This document shows positions 10,799 through 20,376 of a stretch of 62,000 nt of DNA, one piece after another (position 1 is the stretch's first letter; each line of letters begins with the position of its first letter). The notes below the pieces were generated by a model, which saw nothing but the letters and a program-made list of their open reading frames with translations, made no database searches and was not told the origin of the DNA. Origin of the DNA: Mesostigma viride (lineage: Eukaryota; Streptophyta; Mesostigmatophyceae; Mesostigmatales; Mesostigmataceae); assembly GCA_009746045.1 (NCBI GenBank), contig RPFO01000667.1:455721-517720 (forward strand), read 5' to 3'. The position numbers and the translations under genes are program-made.

Positions 10799-11415
10799 AG
10801 TTGTGAGGGTAAGAATGCCACGAATTCCGCCATGGTTCTTGCAGGAAGTTGCCTTTATTAATAATCAGGAAACACAGACGTAAGTCACGTCACTTCCAAG
10901 ACTGCACGCAGCACAGGCGACAGGGTCGCAGTGCCAAGAGAACGTGCACGCAAGAACTAGCGTCCCGGTGTGACCAAGTCACTCATATAGCTTGCTAGGG
11001 ACGCGTCCAAGTATTCAGCTGCACTGTCACAGCTGAACTGTCAATCAATTGATTACACAGACTCTGGCGCGCCTTTGGCGCGCAGATCTATCAATTGTCC
11101 ATACGGCTAGTCCTGTGGACCTATCCGTACACTAGTCAGCATCAATTGTCTCATAGGTCCTGGCGCGCTACAGTGCGCCTACCTATCAATTGACCATCAA
11201 GTCCTGTACAAGTCCTGTCAACGTCCTGCGGACTATCAAAGTGACACTTGTACATCCTGTGTCCGTACGCGCCCACAGTGGCGCGCCGGGTACTGTCGGC
11301 ACAGCCTAGGAAACGTCATAACTTTTACGTTCCTTAACCAAATGAGGCGTTCAAGGTGCCGTTGGAAAGAGCGTAACAATCTCTATCCATCTAACGTAAA
11401 TCCTTTACGTTAACT
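10799..11415 (-). repeat. 3' LTR of the Copia-like element
   Basis: 617 bp, beginning AGTTGTGAGGGTAAG and ending TACGTTAACT on the plus strand. The ends form a short inverted repeat (AGTT…AACT) instead of TG…CA. Imperfect GGCGCGC-containing palindromes occur near 11,060–11,090 and 11,270–11,280. Confidence 0.9.
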
Positions 11416-11437
11416 CCAATCCCTTCTTTTCTTTAGG
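11416..11437 (-). promoter_or_regulatory. Polypurine tract beside the 3' LTR
   Basis: The minus strand reads TAAAGAAAAGAAGGGATTGG and runs directly into the LTR. This is the expected plus-strand priming site for reverse transcription. Confidence 0.7.
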
Positions 11438-12365
11438 GATCACATCCCCTGCCAGGGACCCTTGAAGTAGCTTGAAATGTCCTTCACTCCAGCTTGAAGC
11501 TTGAACAGATGTCTTTAATGGCCATTGCCATTCCCCCAGCCCTTTCTTTTAAGGAACTGGAAAAGAAACAGATCTGCCACAGGGAAAACCATTCCATGAG
11601 AAATGGATAAAAACCTATGGAAGTGGCATTACAGAGTACCACCAGATATTAGAAGCACACAAAATTAAATACATACAGGTTAATTCTATGAGGTCTTCTC
11701 CAGGAATTAATCCCATCACCTCGGTAGAGCCTCCAGTACAATGACCTTCTGGCGGTGAGTTACATTAATCCCAGATACTAATCCCATAAAACCCAGTACA
11801 TATTCAATATAAGTACAATAAATCCATGACAATTAAAATACCACTTGACAAAGTAAGGCGTATTACAATAGTTTGCCTGTCATTCTCTCAACAGGGGTCT
11901 ATTGGCGCCCGTCTTACGGCGCCCGTCTACTTGCCAGATGGTAAACTGCCACAGCAAACAAATGACAAAATGAAACACATAGGCAACAATTAAATCCTGC
12001 CCTGGGGAACTAGGGAAGTCTGAACAGGCAAACACCTGAACAGGCCAGCTTGTAGAAACATAATACCAGGGAATCGAACCCCGCCCTATAAACCCCAGAA
12101 TAAAGGTTCCCAGACCATTGTGAGAAGTATGTACAAATATACATTTCTTTTAAAATAGAATACATGGTCTGTAATGGACCTGTCAACCTTGTGTAGTCAA
12201 CAGCATGAACCCCAGCCAAAACCTGGCTGTATCCTGATTAAAATCAGAGTGAGTGTACCATGGTCCATGAGCCTTAGTACAGACTAAAATACAGGTATTA
12301 TGCCAGTCACAATGCTGACACTACCACACAATCTGCTCTCCAATGCCCTATAACCATGCACCAGC
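11438..12365. other. 3' untranslated region of the Copia-like element
   Basis: About 930 bp between the RT stop codon and the polypurine tract. No ORF with recognisable motifs. A GGTTCGATTCCC motif on the minus strand near 12,073 resembles a tRNA T-arm, but no full tRNA fold is evident. Confidence 0.6.
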
Positions 12366-14195
12366 TTAGACAGCTTGCTGAGATGGGTCCATCAGAGACT
12401 GAAGAACCTTGTATTGCACTGCTGCCTTCTGCACTAGCTTGGTCAAAGCATCAGCAGGATTGTCAACCCCAGGGATATGCTCAATATTGGCCAAGGAGGA
12501 CAACTCCTTAAGAAGGAGATAATCCAAGTCCCTACTTCTGGCCATCTGCCTGTGCACAAACTGCACCATCCCCATGGAGTCTGTTTTTAGAAGAGTGGTA
12601 ACCTGAAGTGGCCAAGGAGTGTTAGAAGTCATCTGATGAAGCAACTCCTTCAGATAAAGGCTTGTGTGAATGCCTTCACAAATAGCCCTGCATTCTGCCA
12701 CATCACTGCTGACAGCCACCCGTTTGTGCAGGCGACTAAACCAGCTCACCAAACTCCCCAGGCCTTCCTGTCTGAGCACAAAGAGCCCTGCAGCCCTGCC
12801 CCTGACCTTGGAGACCTGCCTGCTGTCCATTGAGCTATCCACATACAGCTCCATGCAAATGGGTTGTGATAAATCCACTGCAGACAACAGAATGCCAGAT
12901 GAAGCCCTGACCTGATCAGCCACCTTGGCAGACCCTAGCTCCACCAGCATGTCATCAGGCAACCTGGCTATGACCATAAGGTCTGGCCTGGAAATGCCTG
13001 CCACCCAAGCAACCATGCCCCTCACCATGGGACACAGTGCCTGTGTGATGGTTGGAGGAAGCTTGCTAATGAGGGTCTCTTGATAGTCATTGCCCCCCAC
13101 CAGCAGCATACGCCACTCCCCTCCCTTCTTCACCAGTGTGGCCTCCATGCCCACAAACAGCAGAGGCTCATTCTCCACCTGCCATTGCTCCCTACCCAGA
13201 GGAAACTTGGACTTAATGATGGAGATCAGCTCCTTAAGCCACGACGTGGGAGCTATCAGATGTAGGTCATCCCCGTGCAGCGAAGCATACACTGGCAGGC
13301 CTTCCCATTGCCCCAGAAACAGACAGGGGTCTACAGGAGAGACCTTCAAGTTGCAATGCTCCTTCAGGAAACGGTTGAGAGTCTCCCTCCAGATTATTGG
13401 ACTTGACCTCAGGCCCTCCAGGCCCTTGAGGATTTTAAGGAACTCCGTGTGGATGTCCCTTTTCCATACAGCAGGCACCCTAACATAGAAAGGCGTCTTG
13501 CCCTCCCACTTTTCCTGTGCCACATCTGCATCACCCTCCAGAAATGCCCTCTTGAAGTCTATCACCACTGAGCCATAGTCCAAGCCCTTGTTGAGAAGGC
13601 CTAGAAAGACACACAGCAGCAGCCTCCAAGTATCATGCAGCATGCCAGGGGTATACAACTCCTCAGCAGTGCACTCACCAGTACCCTTGAACTCATTCAG
13701 CACTGGCCTGACATGTGGTACCTTGACCCCGTCCACCTCCTTCATCTTGATGACAAACTTGAGCTTGAGTAGACGTCGTGCAGGAGGCAGGTCATTGACA
13801 GGTTCCACGCATTTCTTGGAGATCCAGTCCTCCCCAGATTTAATCAGACCCAGTGTGACCTGGGGACACATAATGGGAGAGGACATGAGCTTCACCAGGC
13901 CTTGGTAGTTGATAGGGCTGTGTCCAGCAAGTGAGTGAGGACCAATGCCCAAACTGCTTGGATGACTAGCAGCTGGCAGTATGAGGTCATCAACCAAGGG
14001 CTCCTGCCCCTGGCACACTTGCACACGCTTAACCGTCCTGGTTACTGCACGTGATAGGTGAGTGGTCCTGAAATTAATCAGTGGGACCTGACCAGCCCCT
14101 TCCTTAGTCAGGAGAGAGGACGTGATCACTACCCATCCTGGCATAGGAAATTCTGCCCCAGAAGAGCAGGTCCTTGATAGCCCTCCAAGACACAA
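12366..14195 (-). CDS. Copia-like Pol: reverse transcriptase and RNase H part
   Basis: The 609-codon frame covers the RT that copies the element RNA and the RNase H that removes it. V-V-I-D-F-K-R-A-F-L-E-G corresponds to the Copia 'DVKTAFL' box, and H-G-D-D-L around residue 309 holds the catalytic Asp pair. The C-terminal part has Y-V-D-S-S-M-D and A-E-C-R-A-I, typical of Copia RNase H, and ends with a D-x-L-T-K-like tail. Its first ~80 residues are probably out of phase: another frame at 14,160–14,300 reads D-F-S-G-G and L-L-G-Q-N-F-L, resembling part of a retroviral-type protease. Pol is therefore broken by frameshifts near 14,160–14,300. The annotated start is only the first Met. Confidence 0.88.
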   Translation of the reverse strand: MCLGGLSRTCSSGAEFPMPGWVVITSSLLTKEGAGQVPLINFRTTHLSRAVTRTVKRVQVCQGQEPLVDDLILPAASHPSSLGIGPHSLAGHSPINYQGLVKLMSSPIMCPQVTLGLIKSGEDWISKKCVEPVNDLPPARRLLKLKFVIKMKEVDGVKVPHVRPVLNEFKGTGECTAEELYTPGMLHDTWRLLLCVFLGLLNKGLDYGSVVIDFKRAFLEGDADVAQEKWEGKTPFYVRVPAVWKRDIHTEFLKILKGLEGLRSSPIIWRETLNRFLKEHCNLKVSPVDPCLFLGQWEGLPVYASLHGDDLHLIAPTSWLKELISIIKSKFPLGREQWQVENEPLLFVGMEATLVKKGGEWRMLLVGGNDYQETLISKLPPTITQALCPMVRGMVAWVAGISRPDLMVIARLPDDMLVELGSAKVADQVRASSGILLSAVDLSQPICMELYVDSSMDSRQVSKVRGRAAGLFVLRQEGLGSLVSWFSRLHKRVAVSSDVAECRAICEGIHTSLYLKELLHQMTSNTPWPLQVTTLLKTDSMGMVQFVHRQMARSRDLDYLLLKELSSLANIEHIPGVDNPADALTKLVQKAAVQYKVLQSLMDPSQQAV

Positions 14196-14244
14196 AAAGC
14201 AGTGTCCTGTCCAAGGATAGGAATGAATACCTCACCCAGTACCT

Positions 14245-15849
14245 TCACGTGTACCCCGCCACTGAAGTCAGACACAAACTGATAGCTGGGTTCAGACATG
14301 CTGTACCCTGCTGCAGCCCTGGTCCCAATGATGGAACCTGAGAATTAGTGTCTACCTCTAAGGCAGTGTCCAGCCCCAGATTGCCATGCCACCTGAGCTT
14401 GGCTACCTTGGGCTGCTTCTTGGCCCTTTGTAGAGCCCCAATCAATCCAGCCAAACTTGTCCCCCTGGGCTTGGTTAGTGCCTTGGGCTTGACAGTTGAC
14501 TCCCCAGCTGTTGACCTTGCAGCCTGTTCAACAAGTACCTCTGCAACCTGGCCAGGGCTGACAGATTCCCCTGCAACAGATGTGGTCGTTGCGTCAGTGA
14601 TGTCACCTGGGACCTGAAAATCCTGCAGATCCTGTGAGCCTTGTGCCTGACTGCCCTCATTCATCAGGTTAGGCTTGACATATGACCAACTCAGCCGGTG
14701 TACATGCTTTGGTTCGTCCTCCATGCTGACCAAGCATGCGTGGCTAGCTTCATCAACCTGGGTAACCACCCCAGGACTCCAGCTACCACGTTTGCCATAA
14801 AGGCTAGGTTCCTTCCAAGCTAGGACCTTCTGACCCACTTGTGGCTCCAGCATCTTCCAACCCCGGTCCTTCTCCCTCAGCTTGGCAAAGGTGACATGTG
14901 CAGCATGTTTCCAGCCCTCCAGCACATGTGGTGGGCACAGGCCATGATATAGACCCATTGGGCTGACAGCAACTCCATCATAGTAGAAGTTAACCCTGCT
15001 GTTCAGCTGCTGCTCCACGTTCCTCAGCCATGCACTCCTGACAAGTGCAGGTGCAGACAAGGGTACCCAGTCTTCAGAGATGATCAATTTCTTGACCTCC
15101 TGGATTGCCCTCTCGATAGCACCCTGCTGCCCATGAGCCTCCCTAGGTGTAACCAGCAACTCAGGAAGGGTAGGATCACCCTTGAGATGCTGAAACTGCA
15201 TGTCCACCTGGATCCTTGTGGTAGGAAACTTGGCTCTTACATTCTGCAGGGCAGCCAGCAAGTACCTGTTCTTCATAGAAGGTAAATGCTCCAGCACCTT
15301 GTATTTCGTGTACCTGTCCACGCACACCAACAGTTGCATGCCCCTGATGTGTTGGATATCACACTGCAGATCACCAATGCTCTGAGGTAGAGCTTTGGCA
15401 TGTGATTTCCTGGGCTTGTTGGAGGACAACTGGCACTTACACCGTGAGGCAGCTTGCTGACACGCCTTAAGAAGGGGTGCCCTGCCCATACGGAAGGCAA
15501 AGTTGTTTGACAGAGAAGTGGCATGCCCAAACATGTTGTGGATTCGGGCACCCAACTCCTGGTACACAGAGGAAGCAGTCCCTGGCACAGTCAGGACTGT
15601 GCTGTCAGGTTGTCCAGCATCACCATGCTGACTTCCATCCTGTTCTGACTCAGAGCCTGAGTCACCCTGCTCATGCCCAACACCTGGACCGCCAGCAGGG
15701 ACCACATGCATACCACCAGAGGCCTTCACACCCCTCTGTGGTTGTACATTGGTTTCTCTCAAAATGAGAGGTCCACCCTCGTGCCCAGCACGAGGATGCA
15801 TAGGGTCAGACATACTTACAGCTGCATCAGCTGTCAAGGACGTCTTCAT
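14245..15849 (-). CDS. Copia-like Pol: integrase part
   Basis: A 534-codon frame with an H-H-C-C zinc motif (His104, His109, Cys130, Cys137), then D164 (L-Q-C-D-I), D216 (I-Q-V-D-M) and E246 (G-A-I-E-R) as the likely catalytic triad. The Asp–Glu spacing is somewhat shorter than the usual 35. It lies in the same frame as gag; the interval 15,850–15,990 is open and only the UGA at 15,991–15,993 separates them. The first Met at 15,849 is unlikely to be the true start. The C-terminal third is a hydrophilic linker, and the frame ends where RT should follow in another frame. Confidence 0.82.
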   Translation of the reverse strand: MKTSLTADAAVSMSDPMHPRAGHEGGPLILRETNVQPQRGVKASGGMHVVPAGGPGVGHEQGDSGSESEQDGSQHGDAGQPDSTVLTVPGTASSVYQELGARIHNMFGHATSLSNNFAFRMGRAPLLKACQQAASRCKCQLSSNKPRKSHAKALPQSIGDLQCDIQHIRGMQLLVCVDRYTKYKVLEHLPSMKNRYLLAALQNVRAKFPTTRIQVDMQFQHLKGDPTLPELLVTPREAHGQQGAIERAIQEVKKLIISEDWVPLSAPALVRSAWLRNVEQQLNSRVNFYYDGVAVSPMGLYHGLCPPHVLEGWKHAAHVTFAKLREKDRGWKMLEPQVGQKVLAWKEPSLYGKRGSWSPGVVTQVDEASHACLVSMEDEPKHVHRLSWSYVKPNLMNEGSQAQGSQDLQDFQVPGDITDATTTSVAGESVSPGQVAEVLVEQAARSTAGESTVKPKALTKPRGTSLAGLIGALQRAKKQPKVAKLRWHGNLGLDTALEVDTNSQVPSLGPGLQQGTACLNPAISLCLTSVAGYT

Positions 15850-15990
15850 AGGAACCTGTACCTCTCCAGGTGACCTGGGGCCACACTGAACCTGGAGATC
15901 ACCCTCTTGTTGCCCAGATATAAAATCTGCATTGGAGCACCTGGCCTCCCCCTTGGGTGAATTAAGGTGTGTAGGGGTTGCCTCAGACAG

Positions 15991-15993
15991 TCA
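15991..15993 (-). promoter_or_regulatory. Candidate gag–pol readthrough stop (UGA C)
   Basis: Gag ends CAG UGA CUG, and the frame continues open for the 47 codons to the first pol Met and then for 534 more. UGA followed by C is known as a leaky context. I see no other stop between the two genes. Confidence 0.6.
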
Positions 15994-17106
15994 CTGCTCC
16001 TTGTTGTCTTCTTGCTGACTGCCCTTTGAAGGCTGGCCTGCCTGGGACTTGTTGTTGTTCTTCTTGTTGTTGTTGTTATTCTTGTTGCTGCCCTGGCCCT
16101 GGGACTTCTTGAAGCTGGGACACTCCTTCTTGATGTGCCCCCACCCCTTGCACAGGTAGCATTGTATCTTGGACTTGCCCTGGCCACTGCCCCCATTGTC
16201 AGACGCGTTGCCCTGCTTGGGCTGACCACCCACCCGCCTGAACACCGACTTGGAGTGTGACCTCCTGTCAGAATCAGGTGAATGATCTCCCTTGCGCTTG
16301 TGATGGTTGCCCCTACGCCCTCCTTGGCTTCGGTCAGCCTCAGACGTCTTGGAGCCACCCTGGGTACGCCCGCCTGCCTGGGTAGCCTTCACTGCTGGCA
16401 CTCCACCCTCAAACAGCTCCTCTGCCTCGAGAGCTTGTTTAATGATGACCTTGTAGGCCTTCAGGGTAGAGTGTGGGGCACACATGACTTTTAAGGAGCC
16501 ACGTGTCGCCTTATCCAGCCCAGAAACCTTGAGCCAGTTGGTTAGGGCTATGTTATCAGCGACATTAAAGCCGTGAGCCCTGCCCTCCTCAACCATCTTA
16601 CAATAGTTGAGAAAGTTCTGGATCAGGTCCCCCTTGACCTCCCACCCTTGGTACTTGTCCTGCCAATGGATGCCGACCTTCTTGCGTTGGTCCTCCAGCA
16701 GCTCCTTCAGCTCAGCCACGTACAGTGCCCAGGCCTTATTGGCCTTTTTGCACTCCCTGGTTAGGTCCTTAATCTGGTCAGTACACTTGCCAAAAGTGCT
16801 ACTGCCTATCCAGATTTGATAGTAATTTGTACCACCGTACAAGCTAGGGAACCCTTCCAATCCCTCCACAAACTCTTCAGCCTGCTTAGGCTTGGAGTCT
16901 GAGGTTACAGGCTGCAACTGATTGACAATTAAAAGACCCTGTGTGGTAAGATCAAAGCCATGAATAGCTTGTGCATTATTATTATTGTGAGGAAGGTTGG
17001 TAATCTCTCCGGTAAGCCCCACGTCATCTACGTGAGCGGTTCCACTACCAGCACCCCCATTATTATTCCCACTGGCTGGACCCTTGCTACGGCGTCCCTC
17101 AGCCAT
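15991..17106 (-). CDS. Copia-like Gag
   Basis: The 371-codon nucleocapsid precursor opens with M-A-E-G-R-R-S-K-G and has a helical middle region and a basic, Gln/Asn-rich C-terminus. A CCHC zinc knuckle (C-Y-L-C-x4-H-x4-C) lies around residue 313. The tail has Asn/Lys runs encoded by AAC/AAG repeats. It stops at a single UGA followed by CUG. The same frame then stays open into pol, so Gag and Gag-Pol could be made by stop-codon readthrough. The gag start lies 14 bp downstream of the stop of the preceding ORF. Confidence 0.9.
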   Translation of the reverse strand: MAEGRRSKGPASGNNNGGAGSGTAHVDDVGLTGEITNLPHNNNNAQAIHGFDLTTQGLLIVNQLQPVTSDSKPKQAEEFVEGLEGFPSLYGGTNYYQIWIGSSTFGKCTDQIKDLTRECKKANKAWALYVAELKELLEDQRKKVGIHWQDKYQGWEVKGDLIQNFLNYCKMVEEGRAHGFNVADNIALTNWLKVSGLDKATRGSLKVMCAPHSTLKAYKVIIKQALEAEELFEGGVPAVKATQAGGRTQGGSKTSEADRSQGGRRGNHHKRKGDHSPDSDRRSHSKSVFRRVGGQPKQGNASDNGGSGQGKSKIQCYLCKGWGHIKKECPSFKKSQGQGSNKNNNNNKKNNNKSQAGQPSKGSQQEDNKEQ

Positions 17107-17119
17107 CCTGCACTACCAG

Positions 17120-17353
17120 CTATTCAAAGAACACCTTAACAAAGCAGCAGAAAATATGTACAAAATTTGTGTCGTCGCTGCCGCCTGCGCCGGTGTCGCT
17201 CCCGCCCCCGCGAATTGCCGCTGAAAATTCGACAAAAAATGTCGACGAGTACTGCAGAAGAAAATTAGGCCGACTAGTAGTCAAGGCCCCTGAAGTCGCA
17301 GTACGTGTATACGAACTCACGATCCTCCATATCCAGCTCCGGACCTGCACCGG
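17120..17353 (-). CDS. 3' part of the extra Copia ORF (after the nested insertion)
   Basis: A minus-strand frame running to 17,120 just before gag. If the 17,354–19,086 insertion and one ACCGG are removed, it joins in frame with the ORF starting at 19,706. It encodes a Ser/Thr-rich stretch, a hydrophobic patch and a Gly/Asp tail. No known domain. Confidence 0.45.
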   Translation of the reverse strand, partial: PVQVRSWIWRIVSSYTRTATSGALTTSRPNFLLQYSSTFFVEFSAAIRGGGSDTGAGGSDDTNFVHIFCCFVKVFFE

Positions 17354-19086
17354 TATGAATTAACTCGTCGTCTGTCCCTGGTCCTAATTTTAGGACTGAG
17401 TTCAACTCAGTCCTAATTTTAGGACCTAATTTTGAGGTTTTGTAGAAAATTCGCCCCGGTCGGAATATTTGGCAGAAAAATTTTCTCAAAATTTATTCAA
17501 ATACTAGGTGAAATGACCTTTCTGGGACATATTTTTGCGATTTTTTTGGATTTTGTTTGGGCGGCTAAATGTACGGTCAAAGTACAGGTGGTAAGGGTAC
17601 ATTTTCACGCGAAACGTGAGTTCCGGAAATGCACGACCTAGCCATGGCGGCTTGCGCCCATGCGTGCAGTTTACGTTTTCGGACGATTTTGCGGGCCAAA
17701 CCAAGGAAATAGATTTTTTATGTCCTAAAGATGATACAAGTGTATTTTAACCTCGCGGGGATGCGATTTACTGGGTGTCGGCACTGTTCTTGCTGGAAAA
17801 ATCTGCGATTAGGCAGGTCGACGGAATGGATTACTACAATTGATTCCCGGGTCGAATCGGAGGGTTTATAGGTTTCTTTCTACCCTTTATCATGTATTGT
17901 CGTAGATTAAGTCTAGTGGCAGTAAAGATTTGATGATTTCGACCACTCTGTCACGTCATGGTTTGTGTGCCGCAAAGTGCCACTTTTGCAGGCACCGCCT
18001 GGGCCAAGGTAACGCCAGCCGTGCCAGGTAAAGCTGGAATATCGCTGCTTCATCGTTTCTTGGTATTCTTACATGAGTTTAAGCTTGCGATGCGCTGTCA
18101 GTTTTGAGTCTTGCTGCTCTTTCTTGACCGTTGCCTGCCCCTCTCTAAAACCATCTTTTTAGATGATCTTACCAGGCACTTGCCTTACCGTAGCGTGGCT
18201 GTACAAGGTTTTAGGTGCTGAATGGGTTAAAACACTTTCATAGATGTTAGTTATTCTCTTGCTATGTTCATACTGCATGATTGTGTGGTCATGGACTGCG
18301 TCAAGGGTACTGTCAAGCTTATACGGGTGAGTGAAAAATCTTGGTGATAAACCACTGTCATCATGTGCCAGCAGGTATCTTGGCCATGTCATGGCAAGGT
18401 AATACAGTTTTATCCATGTCCATTCTTGTAAAGAACAATTAAATGTGACTAACCTACCCATTACATCGGTGGTTATTACTTATAATACATCCCTTTGTAG
18501 CTACGTATCCATACGCATTCCCTACATGTATGCATAGGCTTTCACACATACTAAGGTACAATATAACTGCAATATGATGATGCAAGTATGTTTTCCTATT
18601 ATGCCTGAAGGGAAATGGGCTGATTGACATGGTTTGTGGCCACGCTTCTATGTAGTATGACCGCACTTACATGCTTGCAAATTGCTAGCATGGCCCAGTC
18701 CTATGTATAGGACTGGCAGTATTTGGCGTGTTTCAGGCAGTGCCAGTGGCCAAATTGAGTCCAGTTTTTTGCCACAGGTCAAGAACTATATTGTTTACAT
18801 GCCTGTATTTTTTAAACATGCATATGGAATTTATTCAATTTTTGCCACTCATGCTTCCACACAAAAATGCAAATTCGCCGACGGTGCCATACATCCATGT
18901 AATTTTTAGGAGTTTGGGTCAAGTTTTCACTGATGTAGTATTTTTGCCAGCAAGAGGACATCAAATACTCCATAGACCCACATCTAAGCATCTTGGATGG
19001 ACCCCCTACCTAGTCACTACACACGGTTGAAAAAGGCCAACTCAGTCCTATTATTAGGACTGAGTTGGGACAGACGACGAGTTAAA
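17354..19086. mobile_element. Nested inverted-repeat element (1.7 kb, non-autonomous)
   Basis: TTAACTCGTCGTCTGTCCC near the left end (from 17,360) is matched inverted near the right end (to 19,087). Inside each lies a hairpin-like CAGTCCTAATTTTAGGACTG. The flanks carry ACCGG on both sides (17,349–17,353 and 19,087–19,091), a likely 5-bp target duplication. The interior has no transposase, only short unrelated frames. It interrupts the extra ORF of the Copia-like element, so it is younger than that element. The superfamily is undetermined. Confidence 0.65.
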
Positions 19087-19706
19087 ACCGGCGTGCTCCC
19101 CGCCGCGTAAGTTGCGACGCGCCGACGCGCGACGAGGCGCAGAGGATGTGTAAAGATCGTCAATAATTCCCACCCCGCGGGAATCCACTCTCGCACAGAG
19201 GCGAGAAATGCCACCAGGTTAATTAAAACCTGGCGCTCACGACTGCGTACGCCGCGAGTGAGCAGCGATAACAGCGCGAGATTCTGAAACAAATTTGTTG
19301 ACACCGCCGGCGCGCCCCCCGTGCGTAGCGATGCCCAGTTTTGCAGGTTTCTCTGGTAACCGGTGAGTGAAGAGAGGACGTTGTCCAACTCCTCAATGGC
19401 AGTCGTGACTTCGGTCACCGACCGCAAACCTCCCCGCACCTGGACCGTAAATGTCGATAAAATGTTTCGAATCTGGTCCAACAGGTTGCGGATTGCCGGC
19501 ACCAGTGCTGGCAAATCGGGGTCCTCGGGGTTATCCCCGAGCAATGCGTGAGCTGCACGCTGCTGACGATGAAGCTCGTCGAGCGAGACCGTTACTTCGT
19601 CGAGCAATTGCTGCCACGACGGCACCGTCGGTCTTGACGAAGAACCAGCCGGCGGAGCGGCTATTTCCTCATCGTCCGGAATCCGAAATTCTTCCGAATT
19701 TGGCAT
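19017..19706 (-). CDS. Extra 5' ORF of the Copia-like element (interrupted)
   Basis: A 229-codon frame starting 25 bp inside the 5' LTR and preceding gag, where most Copia elements have only a leader. It begins M-P-N-S-E-E-F-R-I-P-D-D-E-E, is rich in Leu, Ile and Gln, and looks largely helical (possible coiled coil, residues ~30–150). A hydrophobic stretch lies near residues 140–190. No family is recognised. Its last ~25 codons (left of about 19,087) come from the nested insertion; the original C-terminus lies at 17,120–17,353. The position suggests an accessory protein translated from the full-length RNA. Confidence 0.55.
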   Translation of the reverse strand: MPNSEEFRIPDDEEIAAPPAGSSSRPTVPSWQQLLDEVTVSLDELHRQQRAAHALLGDNPEDPDLPALVPAIRNLLDQIRNILSTFTVQVRGGLRSVTEVTTAIEELDNVLSSLTGYQRNLQNWASLRTGGAPAVSTNLFQNLALLSLLTRGVRSRERQVLINLVAFLASVREWIPAGWELLTIFTHPLRLVARRRVATYAAGSTPVLTRRLSQLSPNNRTELAFFNRV

Positions 19707-19730
19707 CTTTTTGACAGAGCGTGTAATACG

Positions 19731-20347
19731 AGTTGCGAGGGTAAGAATGCCACGAATTCCGCCATGGTTCTTGCAGGAAGTTGCCTTTATTAATAATCAG
19801 GAAACACAGACGTAAGTCACGTCACTTCCAAGACTGCACGCAGCACAGGCGACAGGGTCGCAGTGCCAAGAGAACGTGCACGCAAGAACTAGCGTCCCGG
19901 TGTGACCAAGTCACTCATATAGCTTGCTAGGGACGCGTCCAAGTATTCAGCTGCACTGTCACAGCTGAACTGTCAATCAATTGATTACACAGACTCTGGC
20001 GCGCCTTTGGCGCGCAGATCTATCAATTGTCCATACGGCTAGTCCTGTGGACCTATCCGTACACTAGTCAGCATCAATTGTCTCATAGGTCCTGGCGCGC
20101 TACAGCACGCCTACCTATCAATTGACCATCAAGTCCTGTACAAGTCCTGTCAACGTCCTGCGGACTATCAAAGTGACACTTGTACATCCTGTGTCCGTAC
20201 GCGCCCACAGTGGCGCGCCGGGTACTGTCGGCACAGCCTAGGAAACGTCATAACTTTTACGTTCCTTAACCAAATGAGGCGTTCAAGGTGCCGTTGGAAA
20301 GAGCGTAACAATCTCTATCCATCTAACGTAAATCCTTTACGTTAACT
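19731..20347 (-). repeat. 5' LTR of the Copia-like element
   Basis: 617 bp, matching 10,799–11,415 except for about three substitutions (for example TTGCGAGG versus TTGTGAGG, and CAGCACGCC versus CAGTGCGCC). The sequence just inside it (minus strand CGTATTACACGCTCTG) is not a TGG-type primer site, so the primer is unknown. Confidence 0.9.
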
Positions 20348-20376
20348 ACCTCCGGTGGCGGTGTTAGTGCAAATGT
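20348..20376 (-). CDS. Exon 2, 5' part (interrupted by a Copia insertion)
   Basis: The acceptor reads GTTGTGCAG followed by AC ATT TGC, a phase-1 start. Only 29 bp of exon are here. They end in ACCTC (plus strand 20,348–20,352), the target duplication of the Copia-like element. The rest of the exon lies at 10,700–10,793, on the other side of the transposon. Removing the element plus one ACCTC gives a 123-bp exon with an open frame and a complete module containing N-P-I-C, as in exon 3. That consistency supports both the exon and the element's borders. Confidence 0.72.

Larger units (their letters stand above)
10799..20347 (-). mobile_element. Copia-like LTR retrotransposon (9.5 kb) inserted in exon 2
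   Basis: The element is bounded by 617-bp direct repeats and a 5-bp target duplication, ACCTC (10,794–10,798 and 20,348–20,352). Transcription runs on the minus strand. In order it contains the 5' LTR, an extra ORF (interrupted), gag, integrase, RT/RNase H, a 950-bp 3' region, a polypurine tract and the 3' LTR. The LTRs differ at about three positions by eye, so it is fairly recent. Integrase before RT marks it as Copia-type. The RT box reads H-G-D-D rather than Y-V-D-D, so it is a divergent lineage. Pol is split by a frameshift, so this copy may be inactive. Confidence 0.92.
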
